From: Sediminibacterium sp. KACHI17
Lineage (GTDB): Bacteria > Bacteroidota > Bacteroidia > Chitinophagales > Chitinophagaceae
DNA: 64,000 nt
Direction of reading: 5' to 3'
NCBI RefSeq assembly: GCF_040362915.1
Contig: NZ_AP029612.1
Coordinates: forward strand, 2,666,001 to 2,730,000
A model generated the notes under the pieces. It did no database searches, was not told where the DNA came from, and saw only the letters and a list, made by a program, of their open reading frames with translations. Shown here one piece after another: positions 53,861 through 62,548 of this stretch. The translations under genes were made by a program, and so were the position numbers. Every line of letters starts with the position of its first letter. Within the stretch, counting starts at the first letter, position 1.

Positions 53861-54155
53861 TGTCTGGCAGGTCTTCTGGCTTGTTCTCTGTTGTTGAACC
53901 TTCCCATCCCGCTTATGGAGACAGTGGTTAGTAGAAACAACAGCGTTTTCTAGTGAGTGGTTAGTAGTGAATAGTGAGTGATAGAATGTTGGTGATAAAT
54001 GTATCACTCACTATTCACTACTGACTATTCACTCCTCACTATTCAAGAACTTACAGCTACGGGGATAGCGCCGGATTTACACCGGACTTCCCTTTTAATC
54101 CCGCATATAGCGAGAACCAAATACAGGAGCAAAAGTAGGGGCTGGTATGTTTTCG
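53861..54155 (-). promoter_or_regulatory. Cobalamin riboswitch with an inserted repeat arm
   Basis: On the minus strand the leader reads GGGAAGTCCGGTGTAAATCC, then CCCCGTAGCTGTAA (54046-54093 region), then CCACTGTCTCC and GGGATGGGAAGG, then the B12 box AAGCCAGAAGACCTGCC (53866-53882). This order matches the cobalamin riboswitch. Between the CTGTAA and CCACTG elements lies a heptamer hairpin (53952-54044). The receptor gene follows about 130 nt downstream. Confidence 0.9.
53952..54044. repeat. Heptamer-unit hairpin inside the cobalamin riboswitch
   Basis: A perfect 21-bp stem (53963-53983 with 54002-54022) and further imperfect pairing, built of 7-bp units such as CACTATT, CACTACT and GACTATT. 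It occupies a peripheral, normally variable arm of the riboswitch. Confidence 0.88.
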
Positions 54156-54192
54156 GAAAATTAAGTTTTACACGCAAAGGGGATAAGTGGAG

Positions 54193-54305
54193 GTAGTCCA
54201 TGGTGCATAGTCCATAGTTGATAGTAGAGAATAAAAAAATACCAACCTATTTTCTTTACTATGAACCATAAGCCATCGACCATGGACCATGAACTATAAC
54301 CCATC
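54193..54305. repeat. Heptamer-unit hairpin element, CATGGAC family
   Basis: Arm 54193-54229 (GTAGTCC, ATGGTGC, ATAGTCC units) and arm 54254-54305 (TATGAAC, CATAAGC, CATCGAC, CATGGAC, CATGAAC) have the same period and complementary sequences. The 3' arm has more units than the 5' arm. It sits between the riboswitch and the permease gene. The rest of 53734-54338 is leader sequence with no gene. Confidence 0.82.
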
Positions 54306-54338
54306 TTTTCCTTACATTTATCACCATATCAATTTATT

Positions 54339-55688
54339 ATGCAGGGAAACCAAAAACTCAATCTGTTCAGTTTCACTATGATCGTGGTAGGTCTGGTGAT
54401 CGGTATGGGGATATTCAGAACCGCGGCTACAAGTGCCAAAGATGCGATCGAACCCTCTGTTTACTTTACAGCCTGGATACTGGGCGGATTTGTAGCACTC
54501 TGCGGAGCATTGACTTATGCTGAGATCGGGAGTCGGTATCCGGTAACGGGTGGTTATTATAAAGTATTCTCTTATGCTTATCATCCAAGTATTGCTTTTG
54601 CCATTAACTGTATCATCCTTATTAGTAATGCAGCGAGTTTGAGTGCCGTTGCACTGATTGGCAGTGGTTATATCACCAAATTATTTCCCGGATTTGATTG
54701 GAATGATACCCATAAAGCACTGATCAGTTGCGTAGCGATCATTTTTTTCTATGGCATCAATCTTATGGGACTTCGTATGAGTTCACGTGCGCAAAATATT
54801 TTGATGTTGATCAAAATTGGGATGATCGTAGTATTGATACTCGCATTGTTCTTTCCACATGATAGCAGTACTGCAGTAACTGTATCTAACGCAGTTACCA
54901 GTACCGGTGAATCCATGAGTTGGATACAAAGTTTAGGGATCAGTTTAATTGCGGTATCTTTTACATACGGTGGGTATCAGCAGACCATCAATTTTGGAAA
55001 TGAAGTAAATCAGCCTGCAAAAAATATTCCAAGGGGTATATTCATTGGTATTGCCATTATTATTGGATTATATCTGTTGGTGAATCTAAGTTATTATACC
55101 ATCGTAGGTTTTGATCAAATGAAAGGGGAAAGAGAGATCGCTTATGTAGTGATGGAAAAAACATTTGGAGCAAGGGGTGCAGATATCTTTTCTTTCTTCT
55201 TGTTCTTCGGCGTATTGGCTTATGTCAATGCGTTATTAATGAGTAATCCAAGGGTGATGTATGCGATGAGTCAGGAGCGGACCTTGCCGGCATTTTTCTC
55301 CAGACAAAACCCGAAGAATCAGGTCTTCACGATCTCACTAACTGTTTTTGCGGCCATGTGTATCGTCATTTTATTTTTTGCGCAAACATTTGATAAGATA
55401 CTCAACTTTACCATCTTCCTTGATTGCTTTGGCATGGTTGCGTCCAGTGCTACGATTTTTATTTTGCGTAAAAGAACCAAGCATTTGGATGGTACAGGTA
55501 TATTTAAAATGAAGTTATATCCGATCATGCCATTGATCTTTATGAGTGCGTATTTGTTTGTTGGTATCAGTATCGCTTTGCAAACACCGGATACTGCGCT
55601 TGTAGGATTGGCAGTATTGGGTGGATTTATGTTGATTTATTTCCTCACTTCAAAATTCAGGACTACAAATCCTGAACAACAAGTATAA
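54339..55688 (+). CDS. APC superfamily amino-acid permease
   Basis: A 449-aa inner-membrane transporter with about twelve helices. The first helix has the broken GMGIFRTAATS loop of the APC fold, and the LCGALTYAEIGSRYPVTGG motif follows. It ends 4 bp before a PLP-enzyme gene, implying transport of that enzyme's substrate or product. The substrate is not determinable. Confidence 0.88.
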   Translation: MQGNQKLNLFSFTMIVVGLVIGMGIFRTAATSAKDAIEPSVYFTAWILGGFVALCGALTYAEIGSRYPVTGGYYKVFSYAYHPSIAFAINCIILISNAASLSAVALIGSGYITKLFPGFDWNDTHKALISCVAIIFFYGINLMGLRMSSRAQNILMLIKIGMIVVLILALFFPHDSSTAVTVSNAVTSTGESMSWIQSLGISLIAVSFTYGGYQQTINFGNEVNQPAKNIPRGIFIGIAIIIGLYLLVNLSYYTIVGFDQMKGEREIAYVVMEKTFGARGADIFSFFLFFGVLAYVNALLMSNPRVMYAMSQERTLPAFFSRQNPKNQVFTISLTVFAAMCIVILFFAQTFDKILNFTIFLDCFGMVASSATIFILRKRTKHLDGTGIFKMKLYPIMPLIFMSAYLFVGISIALQTPDTALVGLAVLGGFMLIYFLTSKFRTTNPEQQV

Positions 55689-55692
55689 CAAC

Positions 55693-56865
55693 ATGGATAT
55701 TTCATACATCTTGAATGAGTTGGGAGAGGATCGTGATGAATATTTTCGTGCGGTGTCGCCACCGATCGTGCAAACCAGCAATTTTGCTTTTAAAACAGTC
55801 GACGATCTTCGTAAGGCTTTCGAAAATGAATATGGAGGGTGGTTGTACAGTCGAGGGTTGAATCCAACTGTAGAGATCTTGCGCAAGAAACTGGCAGCAT
55901 TAGATGGAGCGGAAGATTGTTTGGTCTTTAATAGTGGAGCTGCAGCCATTTTTGCATCGGTTTTAGCGAATGTGAAAACGGGGGATCATATTGTCAGTGT
56001 GAAAGATCCTTATACATGGGCAAGAAAGATGTTTGATGAGATCCTTCCGCGGTTCGGTATAACAGTGACATATATTGATGGACGGCTGATCGAGAATTTT
56101 GAAAATGCAATTCAGCCGAATACACGTATCATTTATCTGGAGTCGCCCAATAGTTGGATGTTCGATCTGCAGGATCTTACTGCAGTTGCAAAACTGGCTC
56201 GGTCAAAGAATATTGTAACCATCTGTGATAACAGTTATTGTACGCCTTTGTATCAAAAACCGTATGAATTAGGGATCGATCTGGTACTGCAATCAGCTAC
56301 AAAATATATTAGTGGACATAGTGATGTGGTGGCGGGGGTGTTAAGTGGCAGCAGCAAACAAATCGAACGCATTTTTAATAGTGAATACAATAATATAGGA
56401 TCGGGGATCCAACCATTCAATGCATGGTTACTGATCAGAGGGCTGAGAACTTTGCCTGCAAGATTGGAGCGGATCACTCGCACCACTCAATTAGTAATAG
56501 ATTTCCTGTTATCTCATCCGCGTGTTGAAGAGGTCATTTTTCCATTACATCCTTCTTTTCCGCAATATGCATTGGCGAAAACGCAGATGAAAGGCGGTTG
56601 TGGTTTACTGACTTTTACCATTCGAACCCAATCTTGTGAAACCATCGAGAAATTCTGTAACAGCCTGAAACACATATTAATGGCAGTGAGTTGGGGCGGA
56701 CATGAATCCCTGATCATTCCAAAGTGTGCTGGGCTGCAGCGGGCAGACTTTAATCCGGAGCTGGCATTGCACAGGAGTTTTCGTTTGTATGTGGGATTGG
56801 AGGAACCGGAATATATTATGGCCGATTTGAAACAGGCTTTTGATGTAATAAACGACCTTTCATAA
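55693..56865 (+). CDS. Cys/Met metabolism PLP-dependent enzyme
   Basis: A 390-aa enzyme of the cystathionine gamma-synthase / methionine gamma-lyase family. The PLP lysine lies in LQSATKYISGHSDVVAG near residue 197, with the aspartate in TICDNSYCTP. SRGLNPTVEILRKKLAALDGAE near residue 55 is typical. The exact reaction cannot be told from sequence alone. Coupled with the upstream permease. Confidence 0.87.
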   Translation: MDISYILNELGEDRDEYFRAVSPPIVQTSNFAFKTVDDLRKAFENEYGGWLYSRGLNPTVEILRKKLAALDGAEDCLVFNSGAAAIFASVLANVKTGDHIVSVKDPYTWARKMFDEILPRFGITVTYIDGRLIENFENAIQPNTRIIYLESPNSWMFDLQDLTAVAKLARSKNIVTICDNSYCTPLYQKPYELGIDLVLQSATKYISGHSDVVAGVLSGSSKQIERIFNSEYNNIGSGIQPFNAWLLIRGLRTLPARLERITRTTQLVIDFLLSHPRVEEVIFPLHPSFPQYALAKTQMKGGCGLLTFTIRTQSCETIEKFCNSLKHILMAVSWGGHESLIIPKCAGLQRADFNPELALHRSFRLYVGLEEPEYIMADLKQAFDVINDLS

Positions 56866-56935
56866 CATTTTATTAACGGAATCTATTGCCTTATCCCCGT
56901 CCATCAGAAATTTACCGATCTGCTCGGGAAACCGC

Positions 56936-56943
56936 TATTTTTG
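56936..56943 (+). promoter_or_regulatory. Candidate -7 box of the tolC-like gene
   Basis: TATTTTTG fits TAnnTTTG and lies 6 bp before the start codon, implying a very short or absent leader if used. Confidence 0.35.
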
Positions 56944-56949
56944 TTATAT

Positions 56950-58413
56950 ATGAAGAAGCTATTGACCCTTCTTGGATGTGGTATCTTATTACAAGTACAG
57001 GCTCAGACAACCAATGAGAAATGGGACCTGCGAAAATGTGTGGATTATGCTACACAGAATAATATTTCTGTAAAGCAAGCTGATATACAAGCGCGGATCA
57101 GTGCCTTGCAGGCACGACAGGCGAAGCTGAGCCAATACCCTTCATTGAATATGAATTCTGGAACCGGTGTACGTTTTGGTCGATCAATCGATCCTACCAC
57201 GAACCAGTTCTCTACCAATCAATTTCTGTATCAGAACTTTGGGATGAATGCAAGTATTCAATTGTATAACAACGGAAGTCTGCGTTACACTTTACAAGCT
57301 GCTGATCTGAATGCAAAAGCAGCGTTGGCGGAAGTAGAAAGAGCAGCAAATGATGTATCCCTGAATGTGGCTAATTTTTATTTGCAGATATTGGCAGCGC
57401 GCGAGCAAGTGAAAATAACACAGGTACAGATCGCTCAATCACAATCACAGTTGGATATAACCAAGAAAAGAGTAGAAGCCGGTGTTTTGCCGGAATTGAA
57501 CCAGGCTGAAATTGAAGCACAATTGGCAAATGATAGCAGTAATTATGTTACAGCCGTTACCAATTATGAATTGAATATTTTAAACCTCAAAGGATTGCTG
57601 AATCTTGATCCGGCAATCGCTTTTGAAATTGATACTCCACCGGTAGAAAGTATTCCACTGGAAAGTTTTGGTGATTTACAACCGGAATTGGTGTACCAAT
57701 TAGCAATGACTTCCCAGCCACTGCAAAAAGCCAATGATTTCAGAATCAAAGCAGCACAGAAATCAGTTTTGGCAGCAAAAGGACAGATGTATCCTACGCT
57801 TACTTTCGGAGGGAATCTGACCAGTAACTTTTCCAACTCTTTTAAACAAACAACCGGATTTACTTTCTTGGGATACCGCCCTGTGACTGGTGCAGAACCA
57901 AAAGTTACAGTGAGCAATGTTGATTATTATGTTCAGGAACCGCTCTATCGCTTCAATCAGCAAAGCAGAAGTTTTGGTGGATTATGGGATGGGTGGAGCA
58001 ATCAAATCAGTAACAACTTTGGACAGAATGTCGGCATCAATTTATCGGTTCCGATTTTTAACAATGGACAAAGTAAAATTGCCTATCAGCGTTCGAAGCT
58101 AGATCTTAGAAACGTTGAATTGCAAAAAACGCAGGCAGATCTTAAACTGAAACAAGATATTTATACCGCATATAATAATGCTACAGCAGCGTTACAAAAA
58201 TTCAATGCCGGAAAGAAAGCAGTTGAGAATGCACAGAAAGCATATGATTTTGCATTGAGACGCTATGAAGTAGGTTTATTAGGATCATTGGATCTGATCA
58301 CGAATCAAAATAACTTGCTTCGTGCCAAAGTGCAACAATTGAGTAACCAGTATGATTATGTGTTTAAAATGAAAGTACTGGAATTTTATAAAGGTCAAGG
58401 GCTAAAACTGTAA
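56950..58413 (+). CDS. TolC family outer-membrane efflux protein
   Basis: A 487-aa outer-membrane channel component with signal peptide (MKKLLTLLGCGILLQVQAQ). Two TolC repeats are visible, each with long coiled-coil helices, for example LNVANFYLQILAAREQVK near 138 and YNNATAALQKFNAGKKAV near 412. NNISVKQADIQARIS is the usual start. It partners the following HlyD-type protein. No ABC or RND pump is present in the window. Confidence 0.9.
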   Translation: MKKLLTLLGCGILLQVQAQTTNEKWDLRKCVDYATQNNISVKQADIQARISALQARQAKLSQYPSLNMNSGTGVRFGRSIDPTTNQFSTNQFLYQNFGMNASIQLYNNGSLRYTLQAADLNAKAALAEVERAANDVSLNVANFYLQILAAREQVKITQVQIAQSQSQLDITKKRVEAGVLPELNQAEIEAQLANDSSNYVTAVTNYELNILNLKGLLNLDPAIAFEIDTPPVESIPLESFGDLQPELVYQLAMTSQPLQKANDFRIKAAQKSVLAAKGQMYPTLTFGGNLTSNFSNSFKQTTGFTFLGYRPVTGAEPKVTVSNVDYYVQEPLYRFNQQSRSFGGLWDGWSNQISNNFGQNVGINLSVPIFNNGQSKIAYQRSKLDLRNVELQKTQADLKLKQDIYTAYNNATAALQKFNAGKKAVENAQKAYDFALRRYEVGLLGSLDLITNQNNLLRAKVQQLSNQYDYVFKMKVLEFYKGQGLKL

Positions 58414-58451
58414 CCCAAGCATACGTATCGCAGATCTAAAAGAAAATCATT

Positions 58452-59807
58452 ATGAACAAAAAACTTTTGTGGACAATTGTGGGGTTAGTGGTTGTTGTGG
58501 GTACATTTATTGGACTGAAAAAAACAGGCGTCATCGGGAAAGATGAAGGATTGAATGTATCTGCAGAAAAAGCAGCGCTCAGAACCATCATCGAAACTGT
58601 GAATGCCAGTGGTAAAGTATATCCAGAAATTGAGGTGAAAGTTAGTCCGGATGTGAGTGGAGAGATCATTGAATTGAATGTGAATGAAGGAGATAGTGTT
58701 CGTAAAGGACAGGTTCTTGCACGTATCTATGCAGATATTTATTCTACCCAGCGAGATCAGTTTGCCGCAGGTGTTGAGCAGGCTAAAGCACAGCTGTCTA
58801 ATTCCACTGCCAATATCCCTGGATTGAAAGCAATATTGGATAATGCAAAAGCTGCTTTTGAACGTCAAAGAAAATTGTATACAGAGAAAGTAACTTCACG
58901 TCAGGAGTATGATCAGGCAGAGCAGGCGTATCGTACAGCAGAAGCAAATTACAAAGCAGCAACAGAAGGTCTGAAAGGAACTGAGGCTGCTATTATGGGT
59001 GCTGAGGCGCAGTTGGCAAGAGCTAATAAAGATCTATCCAGAACTACCCTGGTAGCACCTATGGATGGAGTCATTAGTTTATTAGCTGTAAAAAAGGGAG
59101 AAAGAGTAGTAGGAACTGCGCAAATGGCCGGTACAGAAATGATGCGTGTAGCTGATATGCGTAGCATTGAGATCCGTGTTGATGTCGGTGAAAATGATAT
59201 TCCAAAAGTAAAACTAGGTGATACCGCATTGGTAGAAGTAGATGCTTATACCAATCGTAAGTTCAAAGGATTGGTGTATAAAATCGCTAACCCAAATACT
59301 CAATCAACCGGTACTGCTGTAACCAGTACTGAAGTCACTAATTATAAAGTGCATATCCGACTTATTCCGGATAGTTACAAGGATATGATGATTCCCGGCA
59401 GAGCATTTCCTTTTCGTCCGGGTATGAGTGCAAGTGCTGATATTCAAACCAATACCAAACAAAATGTACTGGCGGTTCCATTGAATGCAGTGACCACTCG
59501 TGAAAAAAACAGTGATGAAAAGAATGATAAATCCAAGACAAGTTCATCAACTGATGATAAAACCGGTATTGATGATGAAGCGGTAGAAGAAGTCGTATTC
59601 GTTGTTCAGAAAGACAATAAAGTCAAAAAAGTAAAAGTCAAGACTGCGATTCAGGATCTCAACTATATTGAAGTCCTTGAAGGACTGAATGATGGAGATC
59701 AAGTGGTGACTGGTCCCTTTAACACAGTAAGTAAGATCTTAAAAGACGGAAATCTTGTAAAAGTAGTACCGAAGGATAAGCTGTTTGAAGAAAAGAAAAA
59801 AGAATAG
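58452..59807 (+). CDS. HlyD/MacA-type periplasmic adaptor
   Basis: A 451-aa membrane fusion protein with one N-terminal transmembrane helix, a lipoyl-like domain (PDVSGEIIELNVNEGDSVRK), a coiled-coil hairpin (about 100-200), the second lipoyl half and a beta-barrel. It bridges an inner-membrane pump and the TolC-like protein encoded 38 bp upstream. MacA-type composition suggests an ABC partner elsewhere; an RND partner is also possible. A low-complexity charged stretch lies near residues 355-380. Confidence 0.9.
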   Translation: MNKKLLWTIVGLVVVVGTFIGLKKTGVIGKDEGLNVSAEKAALRTIIETVNASGKVYPEIEVKVSPDVSGEIIELNVNEGDSVRKGQVLARIYADIYSTQRDQFAAGVEQAKAQLSNSTANIPGLKAILDNAKAAFERQRKLYTEKVTSRQEYDQAEQAYRTAEANYKAATEGLKGTEAAIMGAEAQLARANKDLSRTTLVAPMDGVISLLAVKKGERVVGTAQMAGTEMMRVADMRSIEIRVDVGENDIPKVKLGDTALVEVDAYTNRKFKGLVYKIANPNTQSTGTAVTSTEVTNYKVHIRLIPDSYKDMMIPGRAFPFRPGMSASADIQTNTKQNVLAVPLNAVTTREKNSDEKNDKSKTSSSTDDKTGIDDEAVEEVVFVVQKDNKVKKVKVKTAIQDLNYIEVLEGLNDGDQVVTGPFNTVSKILKDGNLVKVVPKDKLFEEKKKE

Positions 59808-59836
59808 GTAGATAAGAAATAAAGAAAATAAAGATT

Positions 59837-59869
59837 TTAATAGCTCCGGACATCTTCCGGAGCTATTAA
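59837..59869 (+). terminator. Hairpin after the adaptor gene
   Basis: TTAATAGCTCCGGA pairs perfectly with TCCGGAGCTATTAA around a 5-nt loop. T-rich sequence follows but the run is broken. It ends the tolC-hlyD transcript. Confidence 0.75.
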
Positions 59870-59971
59870 TTTATAATATCAGCTATACTGATTTTGTTCG
59901 CTCAATAATGATCTTGCATTCAGCATTTCATGATCAATGGGCGATACCCCACACGCATTCCCTACAATTCC

Positions 59972-59979
59972 TATCTTCG
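59972..59979 (+). promoter_or_regulatory. Candidate -7 box of gpsA
   Basis: TATCTTCG, identical to the candidate box before the DUF3109 gene, lies 22 bp before the gpsA ATG. Confidence 0.35.
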
Positions 59980-60001
59980 CAAAGGAACAATTCTTTGATG
60001 C

Positions 60002-61009
60002 ATGCGATATGGAATCATTGGTAGTGGAAGTTGGGCTACAGCGTTGGCCAAAATTCTGACAGATAATGGAAGCAATATTTACTGGTGGGTCAGGAATGCA
60101 GAAACCATTCAGTACATCGAAAAGAGAAAACACAATCCTCACTACCTCAGTGCTGCATACTTCAATCCATCACAATTAGTCCTTAGCAGTCAGCTGAAAG
60201 ATGTAGTGCAGGCAGTAGATGCTTTGGTAATAGCCGTACCCTCTGCCTTTGCAGAACAAGTATTTGAACAACTGCAGCCGGAAGATCTTCAAGGAAAAAA
60301 AATCATTTCTGCTATTAAAGGTATTTTACCTACTGATAACAGATTGTTGCACGAATACCTGTTCAATCATTTTCAATTTCCGGTAGAAAATTATATTGCT
60401 TTGCTGGGACCTTGTCATGCGGAAGAGGTAGCATCAGAGAAATTATCTTATCTCACATTTTCGGGAAAAGATGCAGCAACTACTCAGCAGATCGCCGATG
60501 CATTTAGAACAGAATACATTAATACAGTTGTAAACAACGATGTTGTGGGTGTTCAATATGCAGCCGTTCTCAAGAATATTTATGCATTGGGTGCGGGTAT
60601 CGCTCATGGATTGGAATACGGGGATAATTTTCTTAGTGTATATATCGCTAACAGTGCCAATGAAATGGTTGCATTTTTACGCAAACTCAATGAGAAAGAA
60701 GGAGTGGAAACAGCAGCCGGACACAACTATGCCGCATCTGTTTATTTAGGTGATCTGCTGGTGACTTGTTATTCTTTGTATAGCCGCAACCGTACGTTCG
60801 GCAACATGATCGGAAAAGGATATTCTGTAAAAGCAGCTCAATTGGAGTTGAATATGGTAGCGGAAGGGTACAACGCTGCTAAATGTATTTACCGTACAAA
60901 CCAGAGCGTTCAAGCGCTAATGCCCATAGCTTCAGCCATTTATGAGATATTATGGGAATACCGTTCTGCCGCTGATGGATTTAAGAAAATAGAAGGCTTT
61001 TTAGTTTGA
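60002..61009 (+). CDS. gpsA: Glycerol-3-phosphate dehydrogenase [NAD(P)+]
   Basis: Reduces dihydroxyacetone phosphate to sn-glycerol 3-phosphate for phospholipid synthesis. The Rossmann motif GIIGSGSWATALAKIL starts the protein; SAIKGI near 99, LLGPCHAEEVA near 134 and the catalytic lysine in AVLKNIYALGAGIAHG near 190 are present. Length 335 aa is normal. Confidence 0.95.
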   Translation: MRYGIIGSGSWATALAKILTDNGSNIYWWVRNAETIQYIEKRKHNPHYLSAAYFNPSQLVLSSQLKDVVQAVDALVIAVPSAFAEQVFEQLQPEDLQGKKIISAIKGILPTDNRLLHEYLFNHFQFPVENYIALLGPCHAEEVASEKLSYLTFSGKDAATTQQIADAFRTEYINTVVNNDVVGVQYAAVLKNIYALGAGIAHGLEYGDNFLSVYIANSANEMVAFLRKLNEKEGVETAAGHNYAASVYLGDLLVTCYSLYSRNRTFGNMIGKGYSVKAAQLELNMVAEGYNAAKCIYRTNQSVQALMPIASAIYEILWEYRSAADGFKKIEGFLV

Positions 61010-61030
61010 CAAAATTGGTAACTTTATTCC

Positions 61031-61132
61031 ATGCCAGTTTCATTCACCTTATTAAGCCCTATGGTACTACTGATACTGCTCGGTGCAGTGATAGGGATCA
61101 ATCTTTTGAGGAAACTGCTGCGTCATGAGTAA
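61031..61132 (+). CDS. Possible 33-aa single-span membrane peptide
   Basis: ATG at 61031 opens a 33-codon frame encoding a hydrophobic core (PMVLLILLGAVIGINLL) followed by a positively charged end (RKLLRHE). It has the layout of a small membrane peptide. No homologue was recognised and coding status is uncertain. Confidence 0.35.
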   Translation: MPVSFTLLSPMVLLILLGAVIGINLLRKLLRHE

Positions 61133-61216
61133 TTAGCTTCGGATTACTCATTGTAAGTATCCAACCCATGTTTTCACGACCCGAATTTTCTTGTATCCGG
61201 TATCATACAATGGCTA

Positions 61217-62347
61217 TCATTCAACAAAAAGATCTGCCGCAATTCCATCGGCTAAAAATTTTCCTTGTGCTGTTAAGACGATGTGTTGATTTTGCAACTG
61301 TATATTTTGTTGATCTAAATGCATTTGTGCTGCTTTCATAACAGCCTCCTTTCTTTCTTCTCCCCAATTTTTTTCTAAAAAATCCAATGCAATTCCTTCT
61401 AAGGTTCTTAAGCTCGTCATTAGGTATTCATTGATTCTTTGAACAGGCGTAAGCGTTTCAGATTCAAATGGAACCATTCCCTGTTGCAGACTACTTATGT
61501 ATAATGGATTATTGGCAATATTCCATTGTCGGATAAGATGACCATCAAAAGAGTGAGCGGCAGGACCTATTCCGAGATAAGGTTTGCCTTGCCAATAGCT
61601 ACTATTATGTTGACTTCTAAATCCGGGTTTGGCAAAATTAGATATCTCATAATGCTCAAAACCTGCATCCTGTAAGGTTTGCGTAAGTATATTGAATTGA
61701 GTGGCCTGATGATCTGTATCTACTTCTTCCTTTGTTCCCTTACGTACCATGTGATCTAAAGCTGTATTGGGTTCAACCGTCAATGCGTAACACGATAAAT
61801 GAGGAATACCAAGCGCTAAAGCTGTTTCAATATTTTGTTTCCATCTTTCATCTGTGAGTCCTGGAGTGCCATAGATCAGATCAATGGTCAGGTTATGAAA
61901 TCCGGCTGTCTGTGCCAGTTCGATGCAATGTTTTGCCTGTGTAGCGGTATGCGCACGGTTCATCCATTGCAGATCTTCTTCAAAAAAAGACTGTATGCCA
62001 ATACTTAATCTGGTGATACCAGCCTGGCGCCAGTGGATCAGTTTTTCATCATCAATATCATCCGGATTTGCTTCAAGGGTTATTTCAGCAGTTGGTGAAA
62101 CAGTATAATGGGTTTTGATCGTATCAAGGATAAGATCTAATTCCGAATCAGATAGCAAGGAAGGGGTGCCGCCTCCAAAGTAAATGGTGTTGATAGGTTC
62201 CTTGATAAATTCTTTTCTAAGTAAAGCCTCCTTGCAAATAGCTGCTACCAGATCAGGCTTCAGCTGTTGCAGTGTTGAAAAGTGAAAGTTGCAATAATGA
62301 CAAGCTTTCTTGCAAAAGGGAACATGAATATAAATGCCTGCCATCAT
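61217..62347 (-). CDS. hemW: HemW-like radical SAM protein
   Basis: HemW proteins are heme-binding radical SAM enzymes related to oxygen-independent coproporphyrinogen oxidase HemN but thought to act as heme chaperones. The cluster motif CKKACHYCNF (Cys-x3-Cys-x2-Cys) is near residue 12. FGGGTPSLL near 58 and SIGIQSF near 116 are typical. Length 376 aa fits HemW, not HemN. It lies close to hemD. Confidence 0.92.
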   Translation of the reverse strand: MMAGIYIHVPFCKKACHYCNFHFSTLQQLKPDLVAAICKEALLRKEFIKEPINTIYFGGGTPSLLSDSELDLILDTIKTHYTVSPTAEITLEANPDDIDDEKLIHWRQAGITRLSIGIQSFFEEDLQWMNRAHTATQAKHCIELAQTAGFHNLTIDLIYGTPGLTDERWKQNIETALALGIPHLSCYALTVEPNTALDHMVRKGTKEEVDTDHQATQFNILTQTLQDAGFEHYEISNFAKPGFRSQHNSSYWQGKPYLGIGPAAHSFDGHLIRQWNIANNPLYISSLQQGMVPFESETLTPVQRINEYLMTSLRTLEGIALDFLEKNWGEERKEAVMKAAQMHLDQQNIQLQNQHIVLTAQGKFLADGIAADLFVE

Positions 62348-62364
62348 GCAAAGATAGGATTCTC

Positions 62365-62533
62365 AGATACTAGGTCGTTGGGAGATCAGGTAGTCGGGTG
62401 ATCGGGTGATCAGGGAATTGGGATGTATTTTATTTGTGACTTAAAAACACTCCCCCAAATTCCCAATACCCAGTACCTAGTACCCGATAACCTGATTACC
62501 CGATCACCTAATCACCCGATAACCCAATCTCCC
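62365..62533. repeat. Octamer-unit hairpin element
   Basis: Arm 62365-62423 has 8-bp units such as TAGTCGGG, TGATCGGG and TGATCAGG. Arm 62450-62533 has the complementary CCCGATCA, CCTAATCA and CCCGATAA units, with some 7-bp units in its first half. It occupies the hemW-DUF4271 intergenic region and is the largest element in the window. Confidence 0.83.
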
Positions 62534-62534
62534 T

Positions 62535-62542
62535 TATTTTTG
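62535..62542 (+). promoter_or_regulatory. Candidate -7 box of the DUF4271 gene
   Basis: TATTTTTG lies 6 bp before the ATG, directly after the repeat element. The -33 region would fall inside the repeat. Confidence 0.35.
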
Positions 62543-62548
62543 CATTCA

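Noticed and set aside
53654..54196. Frames across the region upstream of the TonB receptor
   Set aside because: They overlap the riboswitch and repeat elements and carry no protein features.
53952..54305. CRISPR array
   Set aside because: Units are 7 bp, contiguous and variable, without spacers of constant length, and no cas genes are present.
62423..62548. N-terminal extension of the DUF4271 protein
   Set aside because: The extension is translated octamer-repeat sequence, and the ATG at 62549 begins a proper signal peptide.
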